The notes under the pieces are model-generated. The model had not been told where the DNA came from and ran no database searches. It worked only from the letters and a program-made list of their open reading frames with translations. This document shows, piece by piece, positions 44,816 to 53,422 of a stretch of DNA of 61,806 nt. Numbering within the stretch: position 1 is the stretch's first letter; every line of letters begins with the position of its first letter. Source of the stretch: JAZGDL01 sp036477795 (GTDB lineage: Bacteria; Planctomycetota; Phycisphaerae; UBA1845); assembly GCA_036477795.1 (NCBI GenBank), contig JAZGDL010000253.1:1-61806 (forward strand), given 5' to 3'. The translations under genes were made by a program, and so were the position numbers.

Positions 44816-45706
44816 TCATGACTCGAATTCGATGTAGCAGATGAGTTTGTAGATGAGTCGGGCGGCGAGGAATTCGGTGACGGATTGGCCGGGGACGGGC
44901 ATGACCTCGACCAGGTCGGCGGCTACGATTCTCTTTTCGGCGGCGACCAGGCGCAGCAGGGCGGTGACCTGGTACCAGTCCAAGCCGCCGGGTTCGGGGG
45001 TGCCGGTGCCGGGAGCGCAGGCCGGGTCGAATGCGTCGACGTCGATGGTGACGTAGACGGTGTCACCGAGGCTGTCGAGGGCCCGGTCGATCCAGTCGTC
45101 AGTCTCGAAACAGTCGCGGGCGGTGATGGGGGCGATGCCGGACCGCTTTATGAAACGGTGCTCCTCAGCGGAGAAGGCGCGGATGCCGACCGGCACGACG
45201 CCGGCTCCCAGGTCGAGAACGCGACGCATGACGGACGCGTGGGAGTAGGGTGTCTGCTCGAAGGAGTCACGCAGGTCGGCATGGGCGTCGATCTGCAGGA
45301 CGGAGAGCTTCTTGTGTTTGGTCATGACGGCGCGGACCAGGCCGCTGGTGACGCTGTGGTCGCCGCCCAGACCGACGAGAAACTTGCCGTCGCGGACCAC
45401 GCGTTTGGCGAGCTTGAAAAGATCCTCGTGCATGGCCTGGGGGCCGGCTTTGTTGGGGGCGATGGCGTCGAGCGTGGCGATGCCGGCTCTGTAGAATTCG
45501 CCGCCCAGCTCCTCATCGAAGGTCTCGACGTGGTGTGAGGCTTCGATGATGGCGGCCGGTCCTTCGCGGGCGCCGGCTTTGTAGCTGGCTCCGCCATCGT
45601 AGGGGACCGGGAGCACGACGTAGCGGGCCTTGGCGTACTCGCTGTACCGGGGTTCGAGTGCGAGGAAGTTGTTGCAGACGCGCTGGACGGTCACGGAAGG
45701 GGTCAC
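44816..45706 (-). CDS. speB: Agmatinase
   Basis: 296 residues of the ureohydrolase family; hydrolyses agmatine to putrescine and urea. Mn-ligand motifs: GLGGDHSVTSG, QIDAHADLRDS, TIDVDAFDPACAPGTGTPEP. Arginase-specific features are not evident and the neighbours favour agmatine. GTG 45706 overlaps the stop of the upstream gene (GTGA), so translation is coupled; it lies 27 bases inside a longer possible frame. Third gene of the polyamine operon. Confidence 0.92.
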   Translation of the reverse strand: MTPSVTVQRVCNNFLALEPRYSEYAKARYVVLPVPYDGGASYKAGAREGPAAIIEASHHVETFDEELGGEFYRAGIATLDAIAPNKAGPQAMHEDLFKLAKRVVRDGKFLVGLGGDHSVTSGLVRAVMTKHKKLSVLQIDAHADLRDSFEQTPYSHASVMRRVLDLGAGVVPVGIRAFSAEEHRFIKRSGIAPITARDCFETDDWIDRALDSLGDTVYVTIDVDAFDPACAPGTGTPEPGGLDWYQVTALLRLVAAEKRIVAADLVEVMPVPGQSVTEFLAARLIYKLICYIEFES

Positions 45707-46839
45707 CTGATCTTGTAGATGTCCTCGTAGCACTTCTTGAAGACGGGGTTGTCGCGGGCGACGGCTTTGAGGGTCTCCACCATTTGGCCGATGCGCGGGA
45801 ACAGGCGCCTGGGGGATCGGGGCTTGTTGCGGATGCAGACGTACTGAGCGATCAGCGGGAAGGTGAGCGACGCGCAGGAGTAGACCACCACGTTGTTCTT
45901 GCGGGCGTCCTTGAGCTTGCCCCAGCTTCGGGCTTCGGAGGGCGTGGCACCGGAGAGGCCGCCCCAGTGCGGCGAGTCGGTGGTCAGTTGCAGGAAGTAG
46001 TCGTGTCCGCCTTTGGAGTAATCGTTGAGGATCTGGTGCAGGGTGGGCTGGGTCTGGAGGTAGAAGTTCTTGGGAGACCCGCCGCCGATTTCGACTACGC
46101 CGTTCTTGTCGGCGTCGCGAACAATAGCCGCGGTCTCGATGACATCGACGAGCGGGTTGAGCTGCAAGGGGCGTTCGAACATGTGCGGGACGATCAGGTT
46201 CATGCCGATGGAGGAGTCGCCGGGTGAGGAAGTGTAGATGGGGACGTCGTACTTGGTGGCGGCGGCCACGAAGGACTTCTCGGGATGCGGCGCATTGTTC
46301 AGAACAGCCTGGCCCAGGGCTTTGTGGAGCGTGGCGGTGGAAAAGGGCTCGGAGGGATCGAACTCCTTAAGGGCGTCGAGGATGACCTTATCGGTGGCCA
46401 TCAGGGTGTCTTCGTCGCTGATGAAAACATCGTAGATTCTGGCGACGCCCACGTCGGCCAGTTCGTTGTCATCGACGTCGGGCGAGCCCTGGACCATGGC
46501 GAAGTCGAAGGGCCGGTGCAGGTCGTGGTAGAGGTTGGCGCCGGTGGAGATGATGAGGTCAACGAAGCCGCGTTCGATGAGTTTGATGAACACGCCGCTC
46601 ATGCCGATGGGGGTCATTGCCCCGGCTATGGTCAGGGCGATAGTGGCCTCCTGCTCGATCATCCTGCTGAAGAGTTGAGCGCCTTGGGCCAGACGCCGGG
46701 CGTTAAAACCGCTGCGGGCGAAGACCTTGTCGATCATGTCGGCGACGTTCTCTGCCCCTTCGAGCTGCAGCGGTTCGATGGACGGGCCGTCGAGCCACTT
46801 GTCCTGCCCGGAGCATGGTTCAGTGCGTGCGGGGTTCAT
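45703..46839 (-). CDS. Deoxyhypusine-synthase-like enzyme (probable homospermidine/polyamine synthase)
   Basis: 378 residues of the DHS family: MTPIGMSGVFIKLIERGFVD, DLIISTGANLYHDLH, FVAAATKYDVPIYTSSPGDS, SIGMNLIVPH, VVEIGGGSPKNFYLQTQP. The Lys in GGGSPK corresponds to the position of the DHS catalytic lysine that carries the aminobutyl group. Bacteria lack eIF5A, so a small-molecule acceptor is expected; homospermidine synthase activity is the usual proposal for bacterial members. Flanked by arginine decarboxylase (3 bases upstream) and agmatinase (overlapping), which together would supply putrescine. The exact substrate pair is inference. Confidence 0.85.
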   Translation of the reverse strand: MNPARTEPCSGQDKWLDGPSIEPLQLEGAENVADMIDKVFARSGFNARRLAQGAQLFSRMIEQEATIALTIAGAMTPIGMSGVFIKLIERGFVDLIISTGANLYHDLHRPFDFAMVQGSPDVDDNELADVGVARIYDVFISDEDTLMATDKVILDALKEFDPSEPFSTATLHKALGQAVLNNAPHPEKSFVAAATKYDVPIYTSSPGDSSIGMNLIVPHMFERPLQLNPLVDVIETAAIVRDADKNGVVEIGGGSPKNFYLQTQPTLHQILNDYSKGGHDYFLQLTTDSPHWGGLSGATPSEARSWGKLKDARKNNVVVYSCASLTFPLIAQYVCIRNKPRSPRRLFPRIGQMVETLKAVARDNPVFKKCYEDIYKIR

Positions 46840-46842
46840 GAT

Positions 46843-47400
46843 CTAGAAGCAGAACACGGCGGCGGAGACGACCGTCGTCCACAGGCCGTCCTTGTCGCCT
46901 TCGGCGGTCTGAACGACGGCGCGGGTGTTTACGATCAGTCCCTTAGTCTTGTAGATTTCGCGCCGCTCGTCGTACGCTTTTTCGGGATCGAGATCGATTC
47001 CTTGTGTGGTAGCCAGCATGGTGGCGGCCATGTCTTCGACGTAATCGCTGCATTTGCGATGGGTCATGCCGAAGCCGTGGTGCTCGGAGATATAGCCGTA
47101 CTTGTCCTTTTGCGTCGAGAAGGCCAGACCTATCCCGGCGCACGCCAGGCGATTCGGTTCGTTGGTCCGGGATTCGGCGATGACACAGGGGACCACGGCG
47201 CCGGTGAGGAGCTTCTTCAGGCCCACCGAACGGGGAACAATCTTACAATGCGGCGGGAAAATGCTGCTGACGCGAACGAGGTTGAATTGAGCGATACCGG
47301 CGTGGCGCAGGGCCGCCTCGAAAGACTGGAGGTTTTGCACGTGCTTGCCCACGCCCTTGGTGAAAAACATGTGCTGCGGAATAAGCTGTCTGGTGCGCAA
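46843..47400 (-). CDS. Pyruvoyl-dependent arginine decarboxylase
   Basis: 185 residues; converts arginine to agmatine. FFTKGVGKH...LQSFEAALRHAGI, then NLVRVSSIFPPHC with the Ser-Ser self-cleavage site that generates the pyruvoyl group, PCVIAESRTNEPNRLACAG, ISEHHGFGMT. TTG 47400 has GGAG 8 bases upstream; ATG 47370 (MFFTKGVG) is the alternative. First gene of the operon with the DHS-like enzyme and agmatinase. Such PvlArgDCs are best known from archaea and some bacteria. Confidence 0.92.
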   Translation of the reverse strand: MRTRQLIPQHMFFTKGVGKHVQNLQSFEAALRHAGIAQFNLVRVSSIFPPHCKIVPRSVGLKKLLTGAVVPCVIAESRTNEPNRLACAGIGLAFSTQKDKYGYISEHHGFGMTHRKCSDYVEDMAATMLATTQGIDLDPEKAYDERREIYKTKGLIVNTRAVVQTAEGDKDGLWTTVVSAAVFCF

Positions 47401-47514
47401 TCGCCGGTCTCCGTTCTATGGTGGTGTAAACCTGAAACGTGGGATCATAGCTTATCTTGGAGCTTTCACAATCGTCGGGCGCGATCGATCAGGGTGCACC
47501 CGGGGATTCCGGCG

Positions 47515-48165
47515 TCAGTCGCCGACCAGGCATTGGTTGAGCTGCGCGGTGGGGGCGTGACATTGTTGGCAACTCCGCCTCTCGGGATGGCTGCTGCGGA
47601 TGCCGACGCGGCCGAGAGTTCCATGGCAGCTAAGGCAGTCATTGCGCATGAGGGTCGAGTGGGGGATCGTCGGCGGGGCACCGGGCCAAGCTCGGTGACC
47701 GCCGGTAGGCTCGGGGAGACCCCGAAAACCACTGCCGGCCAGCTCGAGCTCAACAAAAAGATCAACCTCCTGCTCGACGTGGCATTGGGTACAACTGGCG
47801 AGATAGGCATGCGGGATCTTCGGGACGGTTTCATCACTTGGCGTCGGTTCATGGCCGTGACAAGCCAGGCAGTCGGCCGCGGACTCGAACTGATCGATTT
47901 CATGCGGGATCACCGGCGGGGCGCCGAAATACGCTCGCAGCTTCGCTCGCTCGGCGAGCGCGGCAAGCTTGTCCCGCGATTCATCGGCGATCGCGGTCAT
48001 CTTCTCGGCCTGGTCTCCGCCTTGATAGTCCGTTGCGGGCTGTTCTCGTTGGCCGCTGGCGCGACCCGCGAAGCATCCAACAAGGGCGAGACTGAGGACC
48101 ACCATGGGCAGGACACGCAGCGGCTCAGCCAAGCTGGGGCATCGAGATTCAGCCTTGAGGTCCAT
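47515..48165 (-). CDS. napB: NapB-like cytochrome with duplicated di-haem module
   Basis: 216 residues, lipobox VVLSLALVGC (Cys31), so membrane-tethered on the periplasmic side. First module: GAPPVIPHEID...CLACHG, IPHAYLASCTQCH. Second module: GAPPTIPHSTLM...CLSCHG, HPERRSCQQCH. Classical NapB has two CXXCH motifs in one such module; here the pattern occurs twice, giving four. It would pass electrons to NapA. AAGGAG stands 6 bases before ATG 48165, and the gene follows napA by 13 bases. Confidence 0.85.
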   Translation of the reverse strand: MDLKAESRCPSLAEPLRVLPMVVLSLALVGCFAGRASGQREQPATDYQGGDQAEKMTAIADESRDKLAALAERAKLRAYFGAPPVIPHEIDQFESAADCLACHGHEPTPSDETVPKIPHAYLASCTQCHVEQEVDLFVELELAGSGFRGLPEPTGGHRAWPGAPPTIPHSTLMRNDCLSCHGTLGRVGIRSSHPERRSCQQCHAPTAQLNQCLVGD

Positions 48166-48178
48166 GTTCTGCTCCTTG

Positions 48179-50590
48179 TCAGGCGCTGATCCTACGGATC
48201 CGAACGGCGCACTTCTTGTAATCGGGCTGCTTGGAAAACGGGTCAACGGCGTCCAGGGTCACACGGTTGATCAGGCGTGTTTCGTCAAAGAAGGGGACGA
48301 AGACCGTCCCTGGTGGGGGGCGGCCGCGGCCGTCGAGCCACACGGGCAGGTCCATCTTGCCCCGACGGGATTCGACGACCACCATCTGGCCGTTGTCGAA
48401 GCCAAGCTCCACGGCGTCCTGGGCGTTCATTTCCACATAGGCCCGCGGCATGGCATGGTTCAACTCTGGGACCCGTTGGGTCATCGTACCGGTGTGCCAG
48501 TGCTCGAGTACCCTGCCGGTGGTTAACCAGAAAGGGAATTCACGATCCGGCACCTCCGGCGGCGGAGCATAGGGCTGGAACCAGATCTGAGCCTTGCCGT
48601 CCTTGGTCTTGGAGTGATAAAACTCGACGCCGACGCCTTTCTTGACGTACGGATCATCGAATTCCACGAAGCGGAATCGCGTTTCACGCCACGTACCGTC
48701 CGGCTGCTTCACAACCGGCCAGCGCATACCGCGAGTCTTGACATACTCGTCGTACGGCGCGAGGTCCTTGTGCTTCAGGGGGGTGAACGCACGATACTCC
48801 TCGAAGATGGCCTTGTCCACGTTGACATCGTAGTAGTGCTCCCACTCCCAGATGGGCACTTCTTTGCCCTTCCGGTCCGTAACCCTGAAGAGGAACCGGC
48901 CGTCCTTGTCTTTCATACCAGGATGCCCGAGCTCCAAGAGCCGGTGGGCGATGGCGATCGTTTGCCAACAGTCGTCTCGCGCCTGCCCCGGTGGGTCCAC
49001 CATCTTGAACCACTGCTGGGTTCTGCGTTCGGAGTTGCCGTAGATGCCGTTCTTCTCGACCCACATTGCCGCGGGCAGGATCAAGTCGGCCATGCGCGTG
49101 GTGGCAGTGGGATACACATCGGAGACGATGAGGAATTTGTCGCCCAGCTTGGCGGCGGGATCGAACAGGCGGTGGAGATTCGGCAGGGTCTGCCCCGGAT
49201 TGGTGACTTGCACGCATAGGGTGTCAATGTCGCCGCCCTGGTCGGTCGGCGTGCAGAACCTTTCCCACATCTTGACGGTGTGGTATCCCGGCTTGGGGTT
49301 GATGCGGCCCTGGGGCAGGTTCCAGAGCTGCTCCGCTTGTCGGCGATGAGCCTCTTTGGCCACCAGGCGCCCGCCGGGCAAGGCATGGGCCAGGGTTCCG
49401 ACCTCGCGCACCGTCCCGCACGCCGAAGGCTGACCGGTGAGGCTGGTCGGCGCGTCGCCGGGCTTGCCGAAATGCCCGCTCAAGAGATGGATGCCATGGA
49501 CCAAACAGTTGATCGCCGTGCCCGCCGTATGCTGGTTCATGCCCATGCACCAGAGGCTGGTGATCCGCAGATCGCGCCGGCCGAACAGAAAACCCAGCAT
49601 GCGAATCTTTTCCGCCGACACTCCTGAGATCTTCTCCACAAGCTCCGGCGTATACTTCTCAACAGATTTGCAGTACTCCGCGAATGTGATGGCCTTGCCA
49701 AACAGACTTGGCGGATCGCTCGCCCCTCGGAAGTTGCAGTGCTTCTGCACGAACGCTTTGTCATAGGTCTTGTTCTTGATCAGCAGGTGGGCGATTCCGT
49801 TGGCGATGGCCAGATCGGAGTGCGGGTTGAGCCTCAGAAAGTGGTCGGAGAACTCCGTCGTCCGCGTTCGCCGGGTGCCGACGTCGATCAAGGTGACGTT
49901 CTCACCGCGGGAACGCCGGTCGATTACGCGGGAAAAGAGCACCGGGTGCATCTCCGCGGGATTGTTGCCCCACATGATCAGGACGTCGCAGGCATCGAGG
50001 TCCTGGTAGCACCCGGCAGGTTCATCGACGCCGTAGGTGGCCAGAAAGCCCGTGACCGCAGAAGCCATGCACAGCCTGGCGTTGGGGTCAATGTGGTTGT
50101 TACCCAGGCCACCCTTCATGAACTTCTGGGCCAGGTAACCCTCGACAATAGTCCACTGACCCGATCCGTAGAACGCAAAGCGATCCGGATGGGCCATGAT
50201 GCGGCGAGCAATGATGTCGATGGCCTTGTTCCAGGAGATGGGCTCGAACGTGCCACCCTTGCGCAGCAGCGGGCTGGTCAGGCGATCCTTCCCGTAGAGA
50301 ATAGATGCGACGTGGTAGCCCTTGACGCAAAGCAGGCCTTTGTTCACGTCCGCATTCTGATCGCCGGCGATGGCCACCACGCGGCCGTTCTGCACTCCCA
50401 CCTGCACATGGCAGCCCACACCGCAGAAGCGGCAGGGCGCCTTGTGCCAGGCGAGCCCAGCGGATTCGTCGTCGTTGGGCACCGCCCAAGGCAGCCGCCC
50501 GGAAGCCTGGCCCATGGCCGACTCAGCCACCGCCGAAGCGGTAGCCATGGCCGCAATCTTCATGAACGTCCGGCGATCTTGCATCTGCAT
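48179..50590 (-). CDS. napA: Periplasmic nitrate reductase catalytic subunit
   Basis: 803 residues. Tat signal (QDRRTFMKIAAMATASAVA), [4Fe-4S] ligands CRFCGVGCHV...GLLCVKGYHV, the Mo-coordinating Cys in NARLCMASAV, and molybdopterin-binding blocks GNNPAEMHPV, WCMGMNQHTAGTAINCLVHG, GKPGDAPTSLTGQPSA, QWFKMVDPPGQARDDCWQ. This is the NapA branch (single Cys ligand) rather than formate dehydrogenase. GGAGG stands 7 bases before ATG 50590. Operon order napD-napA-napB; napC or another quinol oxidase is not in the window. Maturation needs MGD, not the MCD made by the mocA-type gene. Confidence 0.94.
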   Translation of the reverse strand: MQMQDRRTFMKIAAMATASAVAESAMGQASGRLPWAVPNDDESAGLAWHKAPCRFCGVGCHVQVGVQNGRVVAIAGDQNADVNKGLLCVKGYHVASILYGKDRLTSPLLRKGGTFEPISWNKAIDIIARRIMAHPDRFAFYGSGQWTIVEGYLAQKFMKGGLGNNHIDPNARLCMASAVTGFLATYGVDEPAGCYQDLDACDVLIMWGNNPAEMHPVLFSRVIDRRSRGENVTLIDVGTRRTRTTEFSDHFLRLNPHSDLAIANGIAHLLIKNKTYDKAFVQKHCNFRGASDPPSLFGKAITFAEYCKSVEKYTPELVEKISGVSAEKIRMLGFLFGRRDLRITSLWCMGMNQHTAGTAINCLVHGIHLLSGHFGKPGDAPTSLTGQPSACGTVREVGTLAHALPGGRLVAKEAHRRQAEQLWNLPQGRINPKPGYHTVKMWERFCTPTDQGGDIDTLCVQVTNPGQTLPNLHRLFDPAAKLGDKFLIVSDVYPTATTRMADLILPAAMWVEKNGIYGNSERRTQQWFKMVDPPGQARDDCWQTIAIAHRLLELGHPGMKDKDGRFLFRVTDRKGKEVPIWEWEHYYDVNVDKAIFEEYRAFTPLKHKDLAPYDEYVKTRGMRWPVVKQPDGTWRETRFRFVEFDDPYVKKGVGVEFYHSKTKDGKAQIWFQPYAPPPEVPDREFPFWLTTGRVLEHWHTGTMTQRVPELNHAMPRAYVEMNAQDAVELGFDNGQMVVVESRRGKMDLPVWLDGRGRPPPGTVFVPFFDETRLINRVTLDAVDPFSKQPDYKKCAVRIRRISA

Positions 50591-50592
50591 GT

Positions 50593-50853
50593 TTATGCCT
50601 CCACCGTGTTGGTTTGCGATTCCTCATCGAAGTACACGAACACAACGTCCACCTTAAGAATCCCCTCCTGCTCGTGGAGCCGCTCCCACAGGCGACGATC
50701 CTCCTCGCCGTGGGGCGTGTCAAGGACGACCGGTTGGCACGGACCGCGTCGCTCGCCCAGTGTGATTCGCCGGTCTCGCCGCAGCATCGCCAGGGCCGTT
50801 TCAGCAAGATTCGGAGTGTCGCTCAGGGTCAGGACCAATCCACTGATGGGCAT
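50593..50853 (-). CDS. napD: NapD-like chaperone
   Basis: 86 residues, ferredoxin-like fold expected: PISGLVLTLSDTPNLAETAL, ITLGERRGPCQPVVLDTPHG, EGILKVDVVFVYFDEES. NapD binds the Tat signal of NapA before export. Two bases separate its stop from the napA ribosome binding site/start region. The assignment relies on size, the short beta-strand pattern and position. ATG 50853 has GGGAGAG upstream; an earlier in-frame ATG (50880) is less likely. Confidence 0.75.
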   Translation of the reverse strand: MPISGLVLTLSDTPNLAETALAMLRRDRRITLGERRGPCQPVVLDTPHGEEDRRLWERLHEQEGILKVDVVFVYFDEESQTNTVEA

Positions 50854-50983
50854 CGGGGCTCTCCCGTTCGCCGTAATCAACGGCTATCATATCGCGATGC
50901 CGAGCGTACGCAGCACCGGACGCCTCGCTCGGTTTGTCGCTCATGTCACGCTCCAAGAGAAGCAATCAGCTATCAGCCCGATC

Positions 50984-51088
50984 CCCTTCTCGAAGCACGA
51001 AGCACAAAATCCGAAACAGATCTGAAGGACGAAAACTCAAATGGCCGAAACTTTCATGCTTCAACTTCGAACTTTTCCTGGATTCCCT
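50984..51088. repeat. R10 element, copy 2
   Basis: TCTGAAGGACGAAAACTCAA then ATGGCCGAAACTTTC; matches 32902-33012. It lies between the napD start and the lepB stop. Confidence 0.82.
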
Positions 51089-51091
51089 TTG

Positions 51092-52828
51092 TCAGCGGAT
51101 CCAGCGCATGCGCCCGACATTGGGAATGAAACCTATGTCGCCGACCACCGGGAGCCAGCCCGGTCGCAGCCCGCTGGGCCAGTACACGAAAAACGCGGGG
51201 CCGACGATCTGATCCTCCGGAACGGTGCCGAGCTGATAGCCTTCGGTGCGGTCCAGCAGGTGCTCGCCGGGGCTCTCCCACAAGCGGGAATCTTTGCTGG
51301 CGGGGCTGTTGTCGCCCAGCATGAAGTACTCGCCTTGGCGGAGTAGGATCGGATTGTACGTTGTTCCCCAACCGCGGCGGGCCCAGGAACTGATCTTGGA
51401 TCGGTCGAAAGTCGGCGAGGTGTAGTAGGCGTCGCGATACAGCACGACGTGCAGCAACTCCAGTTCGAGATCGGCGGCGTTGATCGACGGCCCGTAGGCC
51501 AATTGCCTGCGGTTCCTGCGCAGGGCATTGACGTCCGGCGCGTATTGATCGGGCGTGGTGGCCAGCACTTCGCGCCCGTTGACGAACGCGGACACCTTGT
51601 AGTCAACGTTTTGAAATGCAATCTCCACCGGCCTGCCGGGCTCAAACGGCGAAATAGCGGCCTCGTCGATCACCTCGGCGCTGCCGGGCTGAGCGGCCAT
51701 AGAGCGCGTGAGGGTGGCCCGGCCATCAGCGAACAACCGCAACCGGAAGCTATCGCGATTCTTGGGCAGCACCAATTCGACGTAGCCTTCGCCTCGGTTG
51801 GGAGAGAGAACGGCTTCGATCCGCAGATCGGAGACATCGTTCCAATCCTTGGGGTTCATGTCGATGTTGTAGGCGTTGTGATCAACAATCCTCTTGCCGG
51901 CAAAGCGGATGGAGGCCTGCCCGCCTGAAAACGTGAGTCGCCGTCCGTCGTCGGTCCAGCCTTGGCCCCGTTGGGGTGACTGCGGCTGCCAGTAGGGTTG
52001 CTGGGCGTCCAGCTTGCCGGGCGGATAATCGTGGTTGTAAACCACCTGCCACAACGACTGTTGTGCTTCGGGCGTCTTGGTCGCGATGCGCAGCTTCTTG
52101 GCCAATTCGTCCAGGACAAAACCCAGGGCCTGGCCGTCGAAACGCAGCCGGGCGTCCGTATCGACCGGCTGGTGTGTGCGCAGCTTGTATTTGGTGTGCC
52201 GCAGCTCGTCGAGGGCATGGACCGTCTCTTCAGAGAGTTCGTCGACGCCGACGACGTAAATATCACCGTCGATGATCTCCAGGACGTCTCCCGGCATGCC
52301 CACCAGGCGTTTGATGAAGTTTTGATCCGGCAGGGTGGGATTCCTGAAAACGGTGACATCCCAGCGCTTCAGGCCGATGCTCTGGAGGCCGAAGTCCAGA
52401 GGCCACTTGAATACCAGAATGCGATCGCCGGATTCGGCTCTGCTGCGGCTTAGGCGGCTGTGCTGCGCCCGTACACCGACACCGTCATGAACGGCGAGGT
52501 TGGTGTTCAGATGATTGCAGTTCTGGCAGCGCACCCTGCTGCGGGGGCCGTATCGCGGGGGACGCGTGGACGTGTCGGTCAGCCCGTAAGCGTTTTCCCA
52601 ACCACAATCCGCACAGATCAGGGCACCGTGCTTTCCATACAGCGTGGCCGCCATCGACCCGGTGGGAATCACGAAGGCTTCAACGATGAAGGCCCGAAAC
52701 ACAAAAGCTAGAATAAAGGCCACAACAATCGAATCGGTGGTCTCTTTGATGCTCTCGGCTTGAACCGCCGGCTGCGACGACGGCGCTTCCGTAGGGCGGT
52801 GCTGAGCCTTCGCTCTGTTGGGTGGCAT
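51092..52828 (-). CDS. lepB: Signal peptidase I with zinc ribbon and large insertion
   Basis: 578 residues, about twice the usual length. N-terminal membrane segment (SIVVAFILAFVFRAFIVEAF), then VIPTGSMAATL with the catalytic Ser (about residue 58), a zinc-ribbon-like CADCGWEN...CQNCNH (about 73-104), FIKRLVGMPGD with the catalytic Lys, a roughly 250-residue insertion with concanavalin-like strands (SDLRIEAVLSPNRGEGYVEL, AFQNVDYKVSAFVNGREV), and the closing YFMLGDNSPASKDSR. Cleaves signal peptides of exported proteins. This enlarged architecture is, as far as I know, typical of planctomycete LepB. ATG 52828 is chosen (MPPNRAKAQ); no strong ribosome binding site distinguishes it from an earlier ATG. 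Confidence 0.9.
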   Translation of the reverse strand: MPPNRAKAQHRPTEAPSSQPAVQAESIKETTDSIVVAFILAFVFRAFIVEAFVIPTGSMAATLYGKHGALICADCGWENAYGLTDTSTRPPRYGPRSRVRCQNCNHLNTNLAVHDGVGVRAQHSRLSRSRAESGDRILVFKWPLDFGLQSIGLKRWDVTVFRNPTLPDQNFIKRLVGMPGDVLEIIDGDIYVVGVDELSEETVHALDELRHTKYKLRTHQPVDTDARLRFDGQALGFVLDELAKKLRIATKTPEAQQSLWQVVYNHDYPPGKLDAQQPYWQPQSPQRGQGWTDDGRRLTFSGGQASIRFAGKRIVDHNAYNIDMNPKDWNDVSDLRIEAVLSPNRGEGYVELVLPKNRDSFRLRLFADGRATLTRSMAAQPGSAEVIDEAAISPFEPGRPVEIAFQNVDYKVSAFVNGREVLATTPDQYAPDVNALRRNRRQLAYGPSINAADLELELLHVVLYRDAYYTSPTFDRSKISSWARRGWGTTYNPILLRQGEYFMLGDNSPASKDSRLWESPGEHLLDRTEGYQLGTVPEDQIVGPAFFVYWPSGLRPGWLPVVGDIGFIPNVGRMRWIR

Positions 52829-52930
52829 GAGTGTCAACGCTGCCGATGTCGCACAACGATACCTGCGACCCGTGCCGCAGAATGCGGGCAGCTTACCGCC
52901 GATTCGCATCAACCGTCAAGTCCGGTAGCA

Positions 52931-52983
52931 GTAGGTCGGGCTCTGCCCGACACACACCTGGTGTCGGGCAGAGCCCGACCTAC
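52931..52983. repeat. Long hairpin upstream of the HEPN gene
   Basis: Arms GTAGGTCGGGCTCTGCCCGA and GTCGGGCAGAGCCCGACCTA around a 10-base loop. It lies 44 bases before the HEPN start and may serve as terminator or regulatory structure; that is not shown. Confidence 0.88.
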
Positions 52984-53026
52984 CTACTTATTTGCGGGCC
53001 CGACCGAGCAGGGCTATGATGCTTCC

Positions 53027-53422
53027 ATGGGTGATCGCTCGCAGGATTGGCTAACGCAGGCGTTTCGCAATCTCGATCAGGCGGTGGACAGCGCCGCCAG
53101 CGGGCGCCACGAGTGGGCCTGCTTCGCGGCCCAGCAGGCTGCGGAGATCGGGGTGAGAGGGCTTCACTTGAGCACCGGGCAAGAAGCCTGGGGACACGTG
53201 GTGCGACGGCTGATCGAGGAACTCCCCTCGTCGATCACGGTGTCGTCGGACCTCATCGAAGCGGCGCGAACCTTGGATGTCCATTACGTACCGACGCGCT
53301 ACCCGAACGGCCACGCCGCTGGGGCGCCGGGCGAACACTATGGTCCGCTGCAGAGCGAGGACGCCCTCAAACATGCCCGTCAAATCGTTGAATTCTGCCG
53401 TCTTCAAATGGCCGGATCGTGA
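53027..53422 (+). CDS. HEPN-domain protein (toxin-like partner)
   Basis: 131 residues. HEPN fold pattern: DWLTQAFRNLDQAVDSAASG, EWACFAAQQAAEIGVRGLHL, VVRRLIEELP, LDVHYVPTRYPNG and SEDALKHARQIVEFCRL. AAQQAAE is the classic HEPN helix. In HEPN/MNT pairs the HEPN protein is often an RNase toxin, but the catalytic R-x4-6-H is not obvious here, so toxicity is inferred only from the pairing. ATG 53027 starts the first helix. The 3' end overlaps the MNT gene by 50 bases. Confidence 0.82.
   Translation: MGDRSQDWLTQAFRNLDQAVDSAASGRHEWACFAAQQAAEIGVRGLHLSTGQEAWGHVVRRLIEELPSSITVSSDLIEAARTLDVHYVPTRYPNGHAAGAPGEHYGPLQSEDALKHARQIVEFCRLQMAGS

Noticed and set aside
48179..50590. Formate dehydrogenase instead of NapA
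   Set aside because: The neighbours are napD- and napB-like and the Mo-ligand region reads ARLCMASAV as in NapA.
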